A stretch of DNA of 64,000 nucleotides, taken from Burkholderiales bacterium (lineage in GTDB: Bacteria; Pseudomonadota; Gammaproteobacteria; Burkholderiales; Burkholderiaceae_C). Location of the stretch: positions 124,001-188,000 of the forward strand of contig JAFKGD010000006.1 of NCBI GenBank assembly GCA_017307855.1, in the 5' to 3' direction. This document shows positions 35,026 to 43,593 of the stretch, one piece after another. The notes under the pieces were generated by a model. It worked only from the letters and a program-made list of their open reading frames with translations, did not search any database and had not been told where the DNA came from. The position numbers and the translations under genes are program-made. Every line of letters begins with the position of its first letter. Positions within the stretch are counted from its first letter, which is position 1.

Positions 35026-36183
35026 ATGTTCGAATACTTTCCCGACAACTACGCCTGGAGCCTGGGCGTGATGCTGGCCGTGAGCAGCGGTGGCGCGATC
35101 AGCGAGATCGACGACGCGTGCCGACCCCTCGTGCCGTTCTCGACCCAGCCTGGCGCGAAGTCCGCCGAAGCGTGGTCCCGCAGCTGGCGCAGCGTCGCCG
35201 AACGCGTTGCGGCGCAGGCCGAAGCGGACGCCGCCGACGGCCGGCGTTTCTCGGCCGGCCGCAAGCACCAGCGCGCGGCCACCTATTTCATGCTGGCCGA
35301 GCGCCAGATGCAGGTGGGCGAGGAACGCATGGCGGTGTACCGGCAGATGCTGCATCACTTCGGCGCCTGGCAGGCCACGATGGAGCAGCCGGCCGAGCGT
35401 GTGCTCGTGCCCTACGAGGGCACGACGCTGCCGGCGCTGTTCGTCAAGGCCGACAACGGCGAGGCGCGCGGGCCGTGCATGGTGATGTTCGACGGCTTCG
35501 ACATCATGAAAGAGACCATCTGCCTGATGGACATCCACAACGATTACCGCCGCCGCGGCATCTCGCTGCTGATCGTGGACCATCCGGGCGTGGGCGAGGC
35601 ACTGCGGCTGCAAGGCCTCGTCGGTATGCCCGAGACCGAGCGTCCGGCCACGGCCAGCCTCGACTACCTGCTCACGCGCGACGACGTCGACCCGGCGCGC
35701 ATCGGCATCGTCGCGCCATCGGCCGGCGGCTATCACGCGGTGCGATCGGCCTCGCTCGAGCCGCGCTTTGCCTGCTGCGTGGCCTGGACCGGCGTGTGGA
35801 ACTGGGGCGGGCTGTTCGAGCGGCGGCTGCGAGGCCAGCTCGCGCAGGCGGTGCACTTCCACCTGGAACATGCCGAATGGGTCTACGGCGTAAAGGGCGT
35901 GGACGCCGTCATCGAGGTCATGAAGCCCATGCACCTGGACGGCATCGTCGACAAACTGCGCTGCCCGCTGCTCGTCACCCACGGCGCGAACGACCGCCAG
36001 ACGCCCGTGGCCGAAGCGCACCAGGTGATGGCCGGCGCCGTCAACTGCGTGCACAAGGAGCTGCGCGTGTTCACCGTGGCCGAAGGCGCGAGCGAGCACT
36101 GCCACGCCGACAACCAGACCCCCGGCATCGACTACATGGCCGACTGGGTGGCGCGCACGCTGGGCGGTCGCGTCTCGGCCTGA
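35026..36183 (+). CDS. alpha/beta hydrolase, DHPON-hydrolase/FrsA-like (copy 1)
   Basis: A 385-residue alpha/beta hydrolase with an N-terminal helical domain of about 120 residues, the layout of 2,6-dihydroxypseudooxynicotine hydrolase and FrsA-like enzymes. The nucleophile is Ser232 in APSAGG, so Ala replaces the first Gly of the usual G-x-S-x-G. The acid is in THGANDRQTP, and a His is available in SEHCHADN. It is paralogous to the gene at 39066, which keeps the canonical elbow. A C-C or ester hydrolase role is likely; the substrate is unknown. Confidence 0.85.
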   Translation: MFEYFPDNYAWSLGVMLAVSSGGAISEIDDACRPLVPFSTQPGAKSAEAWSRSWRSVAERVAAQAEADAADGRRFSAGRKHQRAATYFMLAERQMQVGEERMAVYRQMLHHFGAWQATMEQPAERVLVPYEGTTLPALFVKADNGEARGPCMVMFDGFDIMKETICLMDIHNDYRRRGISLLIVDHPGVGEALRLQGLVGMPETERPATASLDYLLTRDDVDPARIGIVAPSAGGYHAVRSASLEPRFACCVAWTGVWNWGGLFERRLRGQLAQAVHFHLEHAEWVYGVKGVDAVIEVMKPMHLDGIVDKLRCPLLVTHGANDRQTPVAEAHQVMAGAVNCVHKELRVFTVAEGASEHCHADNQTPGIDYMADWVARTLGGRVSA

Positions 36184-36213
36184 GATTTCCGCACACAACA
36201 CAAGGAGACGACC

Positions 36214-37224
36214 ATGACTTCCAGACTTCCGACGACGCGCCGCGCCGTACTCACTCACCTCGCGGCCGCCCTGGTGGCCGGCACCGGCGCGTTCACCGCG
36301 CCCGCGTTCGCACAGGCCGCAGGCGACTACCCCAACCGGCCCATCCGGCTGATCGTGCCCTTCGCCCCGGGCGGTGGCACCGACGTCAACGCGCGGATGG
36401 TGGCTGAACGCCTTCGCACCGAACTGGGCCAGCCCGTGGTGGTCGACAACCGGCCGGGCGCCACCGGCACCATCGGCACCGCCGCGGCGCTGACCGCGCC
36501 GGCGGACGGCTACACGCTGCTGTTCACCACGTCGACCAACCAGATCATCGCGCCGCTGCTGATGGACAAGCCGCCCTACGACGGAGCGAAGGACTTCACG
36601 CCCATCACGCAGATCATCCGCTACCTGGGTGTTCTGCTGGTGAGCAGCTCGGTGCCGGCCACCAACATGCAGGAGCTGATCGCCTACGCGAAGAGCCGCC
36701 CGGGCAAGCTCAACTACGGCTCGGCCGGCATCGGCAGCACCAACCACCTGCTGGGCGAGATGCTCAAGAACAAGACCGGCATGGAGCTGGTGCACGTGCC
36801 CTACAAGGGCTCGGCCGCTGCTTCGCAGGCACTGGCGGCCGACGAGATCCAGGTGTTCTTCGACACTGTGCCCGGTGCGCAGAACTGGCTCAAGCTGGGC
36901 CGCGTCAAAGTGATCGCGCTGGCCAGCGAGAAGCGCTCCGACCTGATGCCCGGCGTTCCGACGCTGGTCGAGCAGGGCATCTTCGACGGTCCAGCCGATT
37001 ACTGGATGGGCCTGATGGCTCCGCCCGGCATGCCGCCCGCGCTGGTGGCGAAGATCCAGGCCGCCACCGCGAAGATGATGGCCACGCCCGAGATGGCGCA
37101 GTTCGCGGCGAAGGGCGGCGGCGAAGTTGCCGTCGGTTCGCCGGCGCAGTTCCAGTCGCTGCTGGCCGGCGAGCAGAGGCGCTGGGGCGATGTGATCCGC
37201 AGGAACAACATCCGCGCGGAATAA
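36214..37224 (+). CDS. Bug family (TctC-like) periplasmic substrate-binding protein
   Basis: A 336-residue tripartite tricarboxylate receptor. The signal region contains two closely spaced Arg (TTRRAVLTHLAAALVAG) and ends near FAQA. Family motifs are IRLIVPFAPGGGTDVNAR, VVDNRPGATGTIGTAAA, LNYGSAGIGSTNHLLGE and HVPYKGSAAASQAL. It is embedded between catabolic genes with no TctAB nearby. It probably delivers a carboxylate substrate of this operon; the operon therefore has both a Bug and an ABC-type receptor. Confidence 0.9.
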   Translation: MTSRLPTTRRAVLTHLAAALVAGTGAFTAPAFAQAAGDYPNRPIRLIVPFAPGGGTDVNARMVAERLRTELGQPVVVDNRPGATGTIGTAAALTAPADGYTLLFTTSTNQIIAPLLMDKPPYDGAKDFTPITQIIRYLGVLLVSSSVPATNMQELIAYAKSRPGKLNYGSAGIGSTNHLLGEMLKNKTGMELVHVPYKGSAAASQALAADEIQVFFDTVPGAQNWLKLGRVKVIALASEKRSDLMPGVPTLVEQGIFDGPADYWMGLMAPPGMPPALVAKIQAATAKMMATPEMAQFAAKGGGEVAVGSPAQFQSLLAGEQRRWGDVIRRNNIRAE

Positions 37225-37230
37225 GCACGC

Positions 37231-38187
37231 ATGTTGCTGCTGCACCCCGGCCCCGTGCCACTGCCCCTGCTCGAGGCCGCCCTGCGGCCCCGGCTCGCAG
37301 CCCTGCCGCAGCCGGTGGCGCTGCGCGTGTGGGACGGCGCGGGCGATGTACCGCCGGATCTCCTGGCCGGGGCCCGGTACGCACTGGTGTCACGGATTCC
37401 CGCCGGCGTGCTCGCGCGCCTCTCCGCGCTGCAACTCGTGGGTTCGCTGCACAACGGCGTGGACCATCTTCTGGGCGACGTGTCGTTCCCGCCCCACGTG
37501 CGGTTGACGCGCCCGGTGGCCGAAGCCGGCGGCGATGCGCTCATGAACGAGTTCATCCTCACCCAGGTGCTGCGGCATCACCGCGACATGCCCGCTTATG
37601 CGAGCGCACAGCAACGGCAGCAATGGCTGCGGCTGGACCTGCTGCCGATCGCACGGCGGAGAGTGGGCTTGCTCGGCCTGGGCAGCATGGGCCTGGCCGC
37701 GGCGCTTTACCTGCAGCGCGTGGGTTTCGATGTCGCGGGCTGGACGCGCCGTCCGCGCGAGGACGCCGGCGTGCCGGTGTTCCATGGCGAGGACGGCCTG
37801 GCCGCGCTGCTCGCGCGCTCGGACATCCTCGTGAACCTGCTGCCTCTCACGCCCGCGACGCAAGACCTGCTCGATGCACGCCGGCTGGCGCAACTGCCGC
37901 GCGGGGCGGCGCTGATCAACGTGGGCCGCGGCCAGCACGTGGTCGATGCCGACCTGATCGCCGCGCTGGACAGCGGGCAGCTCGCCGCCGCCACGCTCGA
38001 CGTGTTCCGCACCGAGCCGCTGCCTCCCGACGATGCGCTGTGGGGGCACCCGGCCATCACCATCACGCCTCACGCATCCCGGCGCGTGCCGGTGACCGAC
38101 GTGGTGGCACAGTTCACGGACAACATCGCCCGGCTGCAGCAGGGCCTGCCGCCGCAACACACGGTGGACCGCGACGCGGGCTACTGA
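37231..38187 (+). CDS. ghrA: D-2-hydroxyacid dehydrogenase, glyoxylate/hydroxypyruvate reductase A-like
   Basis: A 318-residue D-isomer hydroxyacid dehydrogenase of the GhrA branch. The Rossmann motif is GLGSMG near residue 149; catalytic Arg233 (NVGRG), Glu262 (FRTEPLP) and His281 (TPHASR) are all present. GhrA-type enzymes reduce glyoxylate and hydroxypyruvate. In this cluster it may interconvert a 2-keto and 2-hydroxy acid released by the lyases. It follows the Bug gene by 6 bases. Confidence 0.85.
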   Translation: MLLLHPGPVPLPLLEAALRPRLAALPQPVALRVWDGAGDVPPDLLAGARYALVSRIPAGVLARLSALQLVGSLHNGVDHLLGDVSFPPHVRLTRPVAEAGGDALMNEFILTQVLRHHRDMPAYASAQQRQQWLRLDLLPIARRRVGLLGLGSMGLAAALYLQRVGFDVAGWTRRPREDAGVPVFHGEDGLAALLARSDILVNLLPLTPATQDLLDARRLAQLPRGAALINVGRGQHVVDADLIAALDSGQLAAATLDVFRTEPLPPDDALWGHPAITITPHASRRVPVTDVVAQFTDNIARLQQGLPPQHTVDRDAGY

Positions 38188-38218
38188 TCCCGACCCCTTT
38201 TCCCCCAAGAGCTCACAC

Positions 38219-39004
38219 ATGCCCCGCACTTTCGTCGACTTGTCGATCTACCTGGAGAACGACGTGCTCTCCGATCCGCCCCCGCTGGCGCCGAAGATCA
38301 CCTACCAGCAGCACGCCGACACGGTGCACGAGTTCGTGCAGATGCTGCCCGGCACGAAACCCGAGGACTTCCCCGACGGCGAGGCCGCGGCGGCCGAATG
38401 GGTGACGCTGACCACGCACAACGGCACGCACCTGGACGCGCCCTGGCACTTCCACAGCACCATGGACGGCAAGCTGGGCACAGCCAAGCCGTCGATGACC
38501 ATCGACGAGGTGCCGCTCGAATGGTGCTTCCAGCCCGGCGTGAAGCTGGACTTCCGCCACTTCCCCGACGGCTACGTGGCCACCGCCGCGGACGTCGAGG
38601 CGGAGTTGAAGCGCATCGGCCACACCCTCCAGCCGCTGGAGATCGTCATGGTCAACACGCGCGCCGGCTCGCGCTACGGCCACAACGACTTCGTCTCGGC
38701 CGGCTGCGGCATGGGCTACGAGGCCACCATGTACCTGCTGGAGCGCGGCGTGCGCCTCACGGGCACCGATGCCTGGAGCTGGGACGCCCCGTTCTCCTAC
38801 ACGGCGAAGAAATTCGCCGAGACCGGGGACAAATCGCTGCTGTGGGAAGGCCACAAGGCCGGCCGCGACATCGGCTACTGCCACCTGGAGAAGCTGCACA
38901 ACCTCGAAGCCGTGCCGGCCGATGGCTTCATGGTGAGCTGCTTTCCGCACAAGATCCGCGGCGCGTCGGCAGGCTGGACCCGCGCCGTCGCGATATTCGA
39001 TTGA
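38219..39004 (+). CDS. cyclase family protein (kynurenine formamidase/isatin hydrolase-like, copy 1)
   Basis: A 261-residue metal-dependent cyclase/hydrolase. The signature H-x-G-T-H-x-D-x-P-x-H is complete: His67, His71, Asp73, Pro75 and His77 in THNGTHLDAPWHF. Relatives include kynurenine formamidase and isatin hydrolase, which open amide or lactam rings with Mn or Zn. It is strikingly similar to the gene at 45530 (identical blocks such as PLEWCFQPGVKLDFRHFPDG and SAGCGMGYEATMYLLERGV), so the two come from a recent duplication. Confidence 0.87.
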   Translation: MPRTFVDLSIYLENDVLSDPPPLAPKITYQQHADTVHEFVQMLPGTKPEDFPDGEAAAAEWVTLTTHNGTHLDAPWHFHSTMDGKLGTAKPSMTIDEVPLEWCFQPGVKLDFRHFPDGYVATAADVEAELKRIGHTLQPLEIVMVNTRAGSRYGHNDFVSAGCGMGYEATMYLLERGVRLTGTDAWSWDAPFSYTAKKFAETGDKSLLWEGHKAGRDIGYCHLEKLHNLEAVPADGFMVSCFPHKIRGASAGWTRAVAIFD

Positions 39005-39065
39005 CAACCCCCTGCCGCTGCGCGGCTGCCCTGGCCTCGTTCGCTTCTCACCACAGGTAGTTCTC

Positions 39066-40229
39066 ATGTCGATGTTCCAGTACTTCCCCACCAACTACGT
39101 CTGGAGCCTGGCCGTGTGCGGTGCGCTCGAGGCCGGCGCGAAGATCGGCGAGATCGACGAGGCCTGCCGCCCGCTGCTGGAGATCGCGCGCCAGGGCGAC
39201 GACCCGGGCACCGAGGCGTTCTTCCATGCCTGGCAGTCGATGGCCGACAAGCTCATCGTGCTGGCGGGCGAAGACGAGGCCCGGGGCCGCAACTTCAGCG
39301 CAGGCGAGAAGCTGCAGCGCGCAGCCCTGTACCTGCAGACAGCCGAGCGCCTGCAAGCGCACGACTTCGAACCGCGCAAGCGCATGTACCGCCAGATGCT
39401 GGACTGCTTCCAGCGCGCGCAGGGGCTGCTCAAGTCCGGCTGCACACGCATCGAGATTCCGTACCGGCACGCGCACATCGCAGGCTTGCTGGTGCGCGCT
39501 CCCGGTGCGCCCGCCAAGACGCCCTTGCTGGTCATGCTCAACGGGCTGGACAGCACCAAGGAGATGCTCTACCCCAACGCCTTCACGCAGCAGATGACGC
39601 AGCGCGGCGTGTCGGTGCTCTACCTCGACCAGCCCGGCAGTGGCGAGGCGCTGCGCCTGCACGACCTGCACGCCACGCATGACTGCGAGCGCTGGGCCAC
39701 GCCGGTGATGGACTGGCTGCAGGCGCAAGCCGACATCGACGGCACGCGCATCGGGCTGGCCGGCGTGTCGCTGGGCGGCTACTACTGCCCACGCGCGGTG
39801 GCCTTCGAGCCGCGCTTCGCGCTCGGCGCCGTGTGGGGCGCCAACCACGACTGGCGCGACGTGCAGAAACGCCGCCTCAACCGCGAGGGCGAGAACCCCG
39901 TGCCGCACTACTGGGCGCACGTGCAATGGGTGTTCGGCGCCACGGGCATGGACGACTTCATGGCGAAGGCTGAGGACATGCACCTCGACGGCGCGATGGA
40001 ACGGATCCGGGTGCCTTTCCTCGTCACCCACGGCGAGCAGGACAGACAGATTCCGCTGCACTGGGCGCAGCGTTCGTACGACCAGCTGGTCAACAGCCCG
40101 GACCGCGAGCTCAAGGTCTTCACCGACCGCGAAGGCGGCGTGCACCACGTGAGCCTGGACAACATGGCCAACGCGGGTGCGTACATCGCCGACTGGGTGG
40201 CCGAGCGCCTGGGCGGCCACGTGGCCTGA
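39066..40229 (+). CDS. alpha/beta hydrolase, DHPON-hydrolase/FrsA-like (copy 2)
   Basis: A 387-residue paralogue of the gene at 35026 with the same start pattern (MFQYFPTNYVWSL against MFEYFPDNYAWSL), helical N-terminal domain and hydrolase core. The nucleophile elbow is canonical here: Ser235 in GVSLGG; the acid is Asp in THGEQDRQIP and the His is in GGVHHVSLD. Two homologues with different elbows in one cluster suggest either two sequential substrates or divergence of one copy. It is followed after 86 bases by the TetR regulator. Confidence 0.87.
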   Translation: MSMFQYFPTNYVWSLAVCGALEAGAKIGEIDEACRPLLEIARQGDDPGTEAFFHAWQSMADKLIVLAGEDEARGRNFSAGEKLQRAALYLQTAERLQAHDFEPRKRMYRQMLDCFQRAQGLLKSGCTRIEIPYRHAHIAGLLVRAPGAPAKTPLLVMLNGLDSTKEMLYPNAFTQQMTQRGVSVLYLDQPGSGEALRLHDLHATHDCERWATPVMDWLQAQADIDGTRIGLAGVSLGGYYCPRAVAFEPRFALGAVWGANHDWRDVQKRRLNREGENPVPHYWAHVQWVFGATGMDDFMAKAEDMHLDGAMERIRVPFLVTHGEQDRQIPLHWAQRSYDQLVNSPDRELKVFTDREGGVHHVSLDNMANAGAYIADWVAERLGGHVA

Positions 40230-40280
40230 GGCGGCAAGGCCGCGTGGCCGCTCCCGCCCGGTCACAGGGTTTGCACGGGT

Positions 40281-40297
40281 GTACAAATTTCTTGTAC
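40281..40297. promoter_or_regulatory. TetR-type operator GTACAA-N5-TTGTAC
   Basis: A perfect inverted repeat with 6-base arms, GTACAA at 40281-40286 and TTGTAC at 40292-40297, ends 18 bases before the TetR gene start. The A/T-rich surrounding (TGTACAAATTTCTTGTACG) contrasts with the GC-rich neighbourhood. It is a strong candidate for autoregulation, and it would also govern the ABC transporter genes that follow. Confidence 0.7.
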
Positions 40298-40315
40298 GAG
40301 CGTTCAATAACCTGC

Positions 40316-41074
40316 ATGGAGACACAGGCGCGCCGCACCAGCGGCGCCACACCTTCGCCGCGCCGGCGGGCCGCTGCATCCGCCGACGGATCAGCACCCG
40401 CACCCCGGCCCGACCGCAAGCTGGCCATCCTGCTGGCGGCCGAGCGGCTGTTCGCCACGCGCGGCTATCACGCGGTCAGCATCCGCCAGATCGCCGACGA
40501 GGCCGGCGTGCCGCTGGCGCTGGTGGGCTACTACTACGGCCAGAAGCATGAGCTGTTCCACGCCATCTTCGCGCGCTGGGCCTACACCATCGACGAGCGC
40601 ATCGCCGCGTTGCGCGTGGCAGAGCAGCTGCCGCATGACGCCGACAAGCTGCGCATGATCGTGCACGCCTTCATCGACCCCGTGCTGCGCCTGCGCGCGA
40701 GCGCCGAGGGCGAGTACTACGCGCTGCTGATCACGGTGGGCCTGTCGATGCAGCAAGACCTGGGCGTGCAGGACGTGATCCGCGACTTCTTCGATCCGAT
40801 GGCGCGCGCCTTCACCAACGTGCTCTACGAAACGGTGCGCGAAGACGCCCCCGGCGTCACGCCGGCCACGATGGCCTGGTGCTACCAGTTCGCGCTGGGC
40901 GCACTGCTGCACCACATCTCCGATATCCGCGTGGACCGTCTCTCCGGTGGCGTCAACCGCCCCAACGATCCCGCCGCCCAGCCTCTGCTGGTCGATTTCA
41001 TCGTGCACGGCATCCGGGGTGTCGTGTCACAGCATTGTTCCGCCCCGCGCAAAACCCGAAGGAGACCCGCATGA
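40316..41074 (+). CDS. TetR/AcrR family regulator
   Basis: A 252-residue TetR regulator with an N-terminal basic Pro/Ala-rich tail of about 40 residues, then the helix-turn-helix AAERLFATRGYHAVSIRQIADEAG with PLALVGYYYGQKHELF. The C-terminal ligand domain is the large CerR-like type. The stop overlaps the next start (ATGA), so it is cotranscribed with the ABC transporter genes. An operator immediately upstream points to ligand-relieved repression of its own transporter operon. Confidence 0.88.
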   Translation: METQARRTSGATPSPRRRAAASADGSAPAPRPDRKLAILLAAERLFATRGYHAVSIRQIADEAGVPLALVGYYYGQKHELFHAIFARWAYTIDERIAALRVAEQLPHDADKLRMIVHAFIDPVLRLRASAEGEYYALLITVGLSMQQDLGVQDVIRDFFDPMARAFTNVLYETVREDAPGVTPATMAWCYQFALGALLHHISDIRVDRLSGGVNRPNDPAAQPLLVDFIVHGIRGVVSQHCSAPRKTRRRPA

Positions 41075-42033
41075 CCCGTTCCATCCATTCCGCCACCCGC
41101 CGCACCCTGCTTGCCGGCGCCGCCGCCGCGCTGGGCACCGCCGCGCTGCCGCTGCGCGCGCAGGGCATGACCAAGATCGCGTTCGGCTTCACGGCCGTGA
41201 CCGACTTCGCCACCGTCTTCATCGCCAAGGAAGAGGGCTACTTCAGCAAGCGGGGCCTCGACGTCGAGCCCAAGTTCATTCCGCTCAACCCCTCCATCCC
41301 CGCAGCCGTGCAATCCGATTCGTTGCAGATGGGCGGCCCCACGCCGTCGGTGTTCCTGCAGTCGGTGGACGGCGGCCTCGACCACGTGGTGGTGGGTGGC
41401 GGCGGCATGACCGCCAAGAACATGACCGGCGTGGGCTTCGTCGCGCGTGCCGGCAGCGGCATCAAGACGGCGCAGGACTGCATCGGCAAGCGCATCGGCG
41501 TGCCCGGCATCGGCGCCTACCTGCACGTGGGCTTCCGCGCCTGGCTCAAGTCGGTCGGCGTGGACTACAGCAAGATCAACTTCGTCGAAGCCTCGTTCCC
41601 CCAGCACGGCGACCTGCTGCGCGGCGGCTCGATCGACGGCGTGCTGACGGCCGATCCGTTCATGTCGCGCATCCTCTCCAGCGGCGCGGGCACGGTGGTG
41701 GCCTACTACACCACCTTCCTGCCCGAAGGCAATCCGACCATCCTCTACACCGCTCGCCGCGACTGGGCCACCAAGAACCCGGCCGCCGTGAAGGCATTCC
41801 GCGAAGCCACGGTGGAAGCCGCGAAGTTCCTGAACGACCCGAAGAACAAGGACAAGGTGCAGGCCCACATCGGCAAGTACATCAAGCTGCCGCCCGAAGT
41901 GCTGGCCACCATCCAGATCAGCCCGCCGGCGCCCATCATCGTGGAGAAGCAGCTGGCCTACTGGGTCGACGTGATGAAGGAGCAAAACATGCTCCGCGGC
42001 AACATCAACGTCGCGCAGCTGATCGCCAAGTAA
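41071..42033 (+). CDS. ABC transporter substrate-binding protein, NrtA/SsuA/THI5-like (copy 2)
   Basis: A 320-residue periplasmic binding protein with a Tat-like leader (SATRRTLLAGAAAALGTAALP). The mature start KIAFGFTAVTDFATVFIAKE with GYFSKRGLDVEP matches copy 1 at 32103 in layout. Shared blocks, such as the IPAAVQSDSLQMG / IPPALQSDSIQIG region and KLPPEVLAT / RLPPEVLAT near the end, show common ancestry. The adjacent ATPase and permease genes make this the main receptor of the transporter. Confidence 0.88.
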   Translation: MTRSIHSATRRTLLAGAAAALGTAALPLRAQGMTKIAFGFTAVTDFATVFIAKEEGYFSKRGLDVEPKFIPLNPSIPAAVQSDSLQMGGPTPSVFLQSVDGGLDHVVVGGGGMTAKNMTGVGFVARAGSGIKTAQDCIGKRIGVPGIGAYLHVGFRAWLKSVGVDYSKINFVEASFPQHGDLLRGGSIDGVLTADPFMSRILSSGAGTVVAYYTTFLPEGNPTILYTARRDWATKNPAAVKAFREATVEAAKFLNDPKNKDKVQAHIGKYIKLPPEVLATIQISPPAPIIVEKQLAYWVDVMKEQNMLRGNINVAQLIAK

Positions 42034-42064
42034 CCCTGCCCCTTTCGAGAAAAGTCGTTCCACG

Positions 42065-42829
42065 ATGAGTCTGCTTCGCTTCGACGGCGTCGCCATCCAC
42101 CTGGGTGGCCGCGAGATCCTGTCCCCCACCAGCTTCGAGGTGAAGTCCGGTGAGTTCGTCTGCATCATCGGCCCCTCGGGCTGCGGCAAGACCACGCTGC
42201 TGCGTGCGGCGGCCGGTTTCGTCACGCCCAGTGGCGGCGCGGTGGTGCGGCACGGCAAGCCGGTGACGGGGCCGTCGCGCGAAGTGGCCTTCGTGTTCCA
42301 GGACTACGGCCGCGCGCTGCTGCCCTGGCGCACGGTGGGAGGCAACATCGCCCTGGCGCTGGAAGCCGCGGGCGTGGCCAAGGCCGAGCGGCCCGCGCGC
42401 ATCCGCCGCGTGCTGGAGACGGTGGGCCTGGCCGCGCACGCGCAGAAGTTCCCGGTGCAGCTCTCGGGCGGCATGCAGCAGCGTGTGCAGATCGCCCGCT
42501 GCCTGGCGCAACAGCCCGAGCTGATGATGATGGACGAGCCCTTCGGCGCGCTCGACGCGATGACGCGCGAGAGCCTGCAGGACGAACTCTCGCGCCTGGT
42601 GCGCGAGAGCGGCCTCACCGTGCTGTTCGTCACGCACGACCTGGAAGAGGCCATCTACCTGGGCGACCGCGTGATCGCGCTGCGCGCCAACCCGACGCCC
42701 GAGAACCCCAGCCTCGCCGCCATGATCGACGTGCCGATCCCGCGCCCGCGCGACCAGCTCTCGACCAAGGAGCACCCCGACTTCCTGCGCCTGCGGCGCG
42801 AGCTCTATCAGTTTTTGGGACACCACTGA
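42065..42829 (+). CDS. ABC transporter ATP-binding protein (SsuB/TauB-like)
   Basis: A 254-residue ATPase with Walker A GPSGCGKTT (about residues 37-45), Q-loop FQDYGRALLPW, signature LSGGMQQRVQIARCL, Walker B LMMMDEP and H-loop THD. It is of the nitrate/sulfonate/taurine class, which pairs with NrtA/SsuA-like receptors. It powers import through the two permeases encoded directly downstream. Confidence 0.92.
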   Translation: MSLLRFDGVAIHLGGREILSPTSFEVKSGEFVCIIGPSGCGKTTLLRAAAGFVTPSGGAVVRHGKPVTGPSREVAFVFQDYGRALLPWRTVGGNIALALEAAGVAKAERPARIRRVLETVGLAAHAQKFPVQLSGGMQQRVQIARCLAQQPELMMMDEPFGALDAMTRESLQDELSRLVRESGLTVLFVTHDLEEAIYLGDRVIALRANPTPENPSLAAMIDVPIPRPRDQLSTKEHPDFLRLRRELYQFLGHH

Positions 42830-43593
42830 TGGGCAAGAAACTGGCTTCCCTGCTGCGCGCGCTGGTGTTCCCGGCCGTGCTCCTGGGCGCGTTCGAGTGG
42901 TATGCGCGCACCGTCGGTGCCGTCAGCGATGCACTCGCACCGCCCACCGCCGCCGTGGCCGCCTTCGGCCGCGCGCTGGCCGACGGCAGCCTGTGGCAGG
43001 CCACGGCCTTCACACTGGGCACGGCCGCGCTCGGCCTGCTGATCGGCTCGGTGCTCGGCATCCTGCTGGGCATCCTGCTGGGCCTGTCGAGTCGCGCGGC
43101 GCGCATGGGCTTCCTCACCGTCGAAGTGCTGCGCCCCGTGCCCTCGGTGGCACTGATTCCGCTGGTGCTGCTGATCTTTGGTTTCGGCGTCGCGATGGAA
43201 ACCTCCGTCGTCGCCTTCGCCACCTTCTGGCCGATGCTGGTGCTGGCCCAGGCGGCCGCGCGGCAGATCGAGCCGCGCCTGCTCGAGGTGTCGATGGCGC
43301 TGCAACTCTCGCCAGCCGACCGGCTCTGGAAGATCGTCATCCCGGCCATGGTGCCGCGCCTGTTCGTGGCGCTGCGCCTGGGCGTGGCCATCGCGCTGGT
43401 GGTGGCCGTGACGGTGGAGATCGCCGCCAATCCGCACGGCATGGGCTACGCGATCATGATCGCGCAGCAGAGCCTGGACCCGGCCCTCATGCTGGCCTGG
43501 CTGTTCTGGATCGCCGTCGTCGGCTTCGCCATCAACGCTGCGGCCGACTGGCTGCAACAACGCGCCTCGCGTGCGATGGGAGCCGTGCAATGA
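42829..43593 (+). CDS. ABC transporter permease (SsuC-like)
   Basis: A 254-residue inner-membrane permease with about six hydrophobic helices and the EAA-type loop in PRLLEVSMALQLSPADRLWKI. It starts within the stop of the ATPase gene (TGATG) and overlaps the next permease start. Two different permease genes in series suggest a heterodimeric channel, whereas SsuC or TauC work as homodimers. Confidence 0.9.
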   Translation: MGKKLASLLRALVFPAVLLGAFEWYARTVGAVSDALAPPTAAVAAFGRALADGSLWQATAFTLGTAALGLLIGSVLGILLGILLGLSSRAARMGFLTVEVLRPVPSVALIPLVLLIFGFGVAMETSVVAFATFWPMLVLAQAAARQIEPRLLEVSMALQLSPADRLWKIVIPAMVPRLFVALRLGVAIALVVAVTVEIAANPHGMGYAIMIAQQSLDPALMLAWLFWIAVVGFAINAAADWLQQRASRAMGAVQ

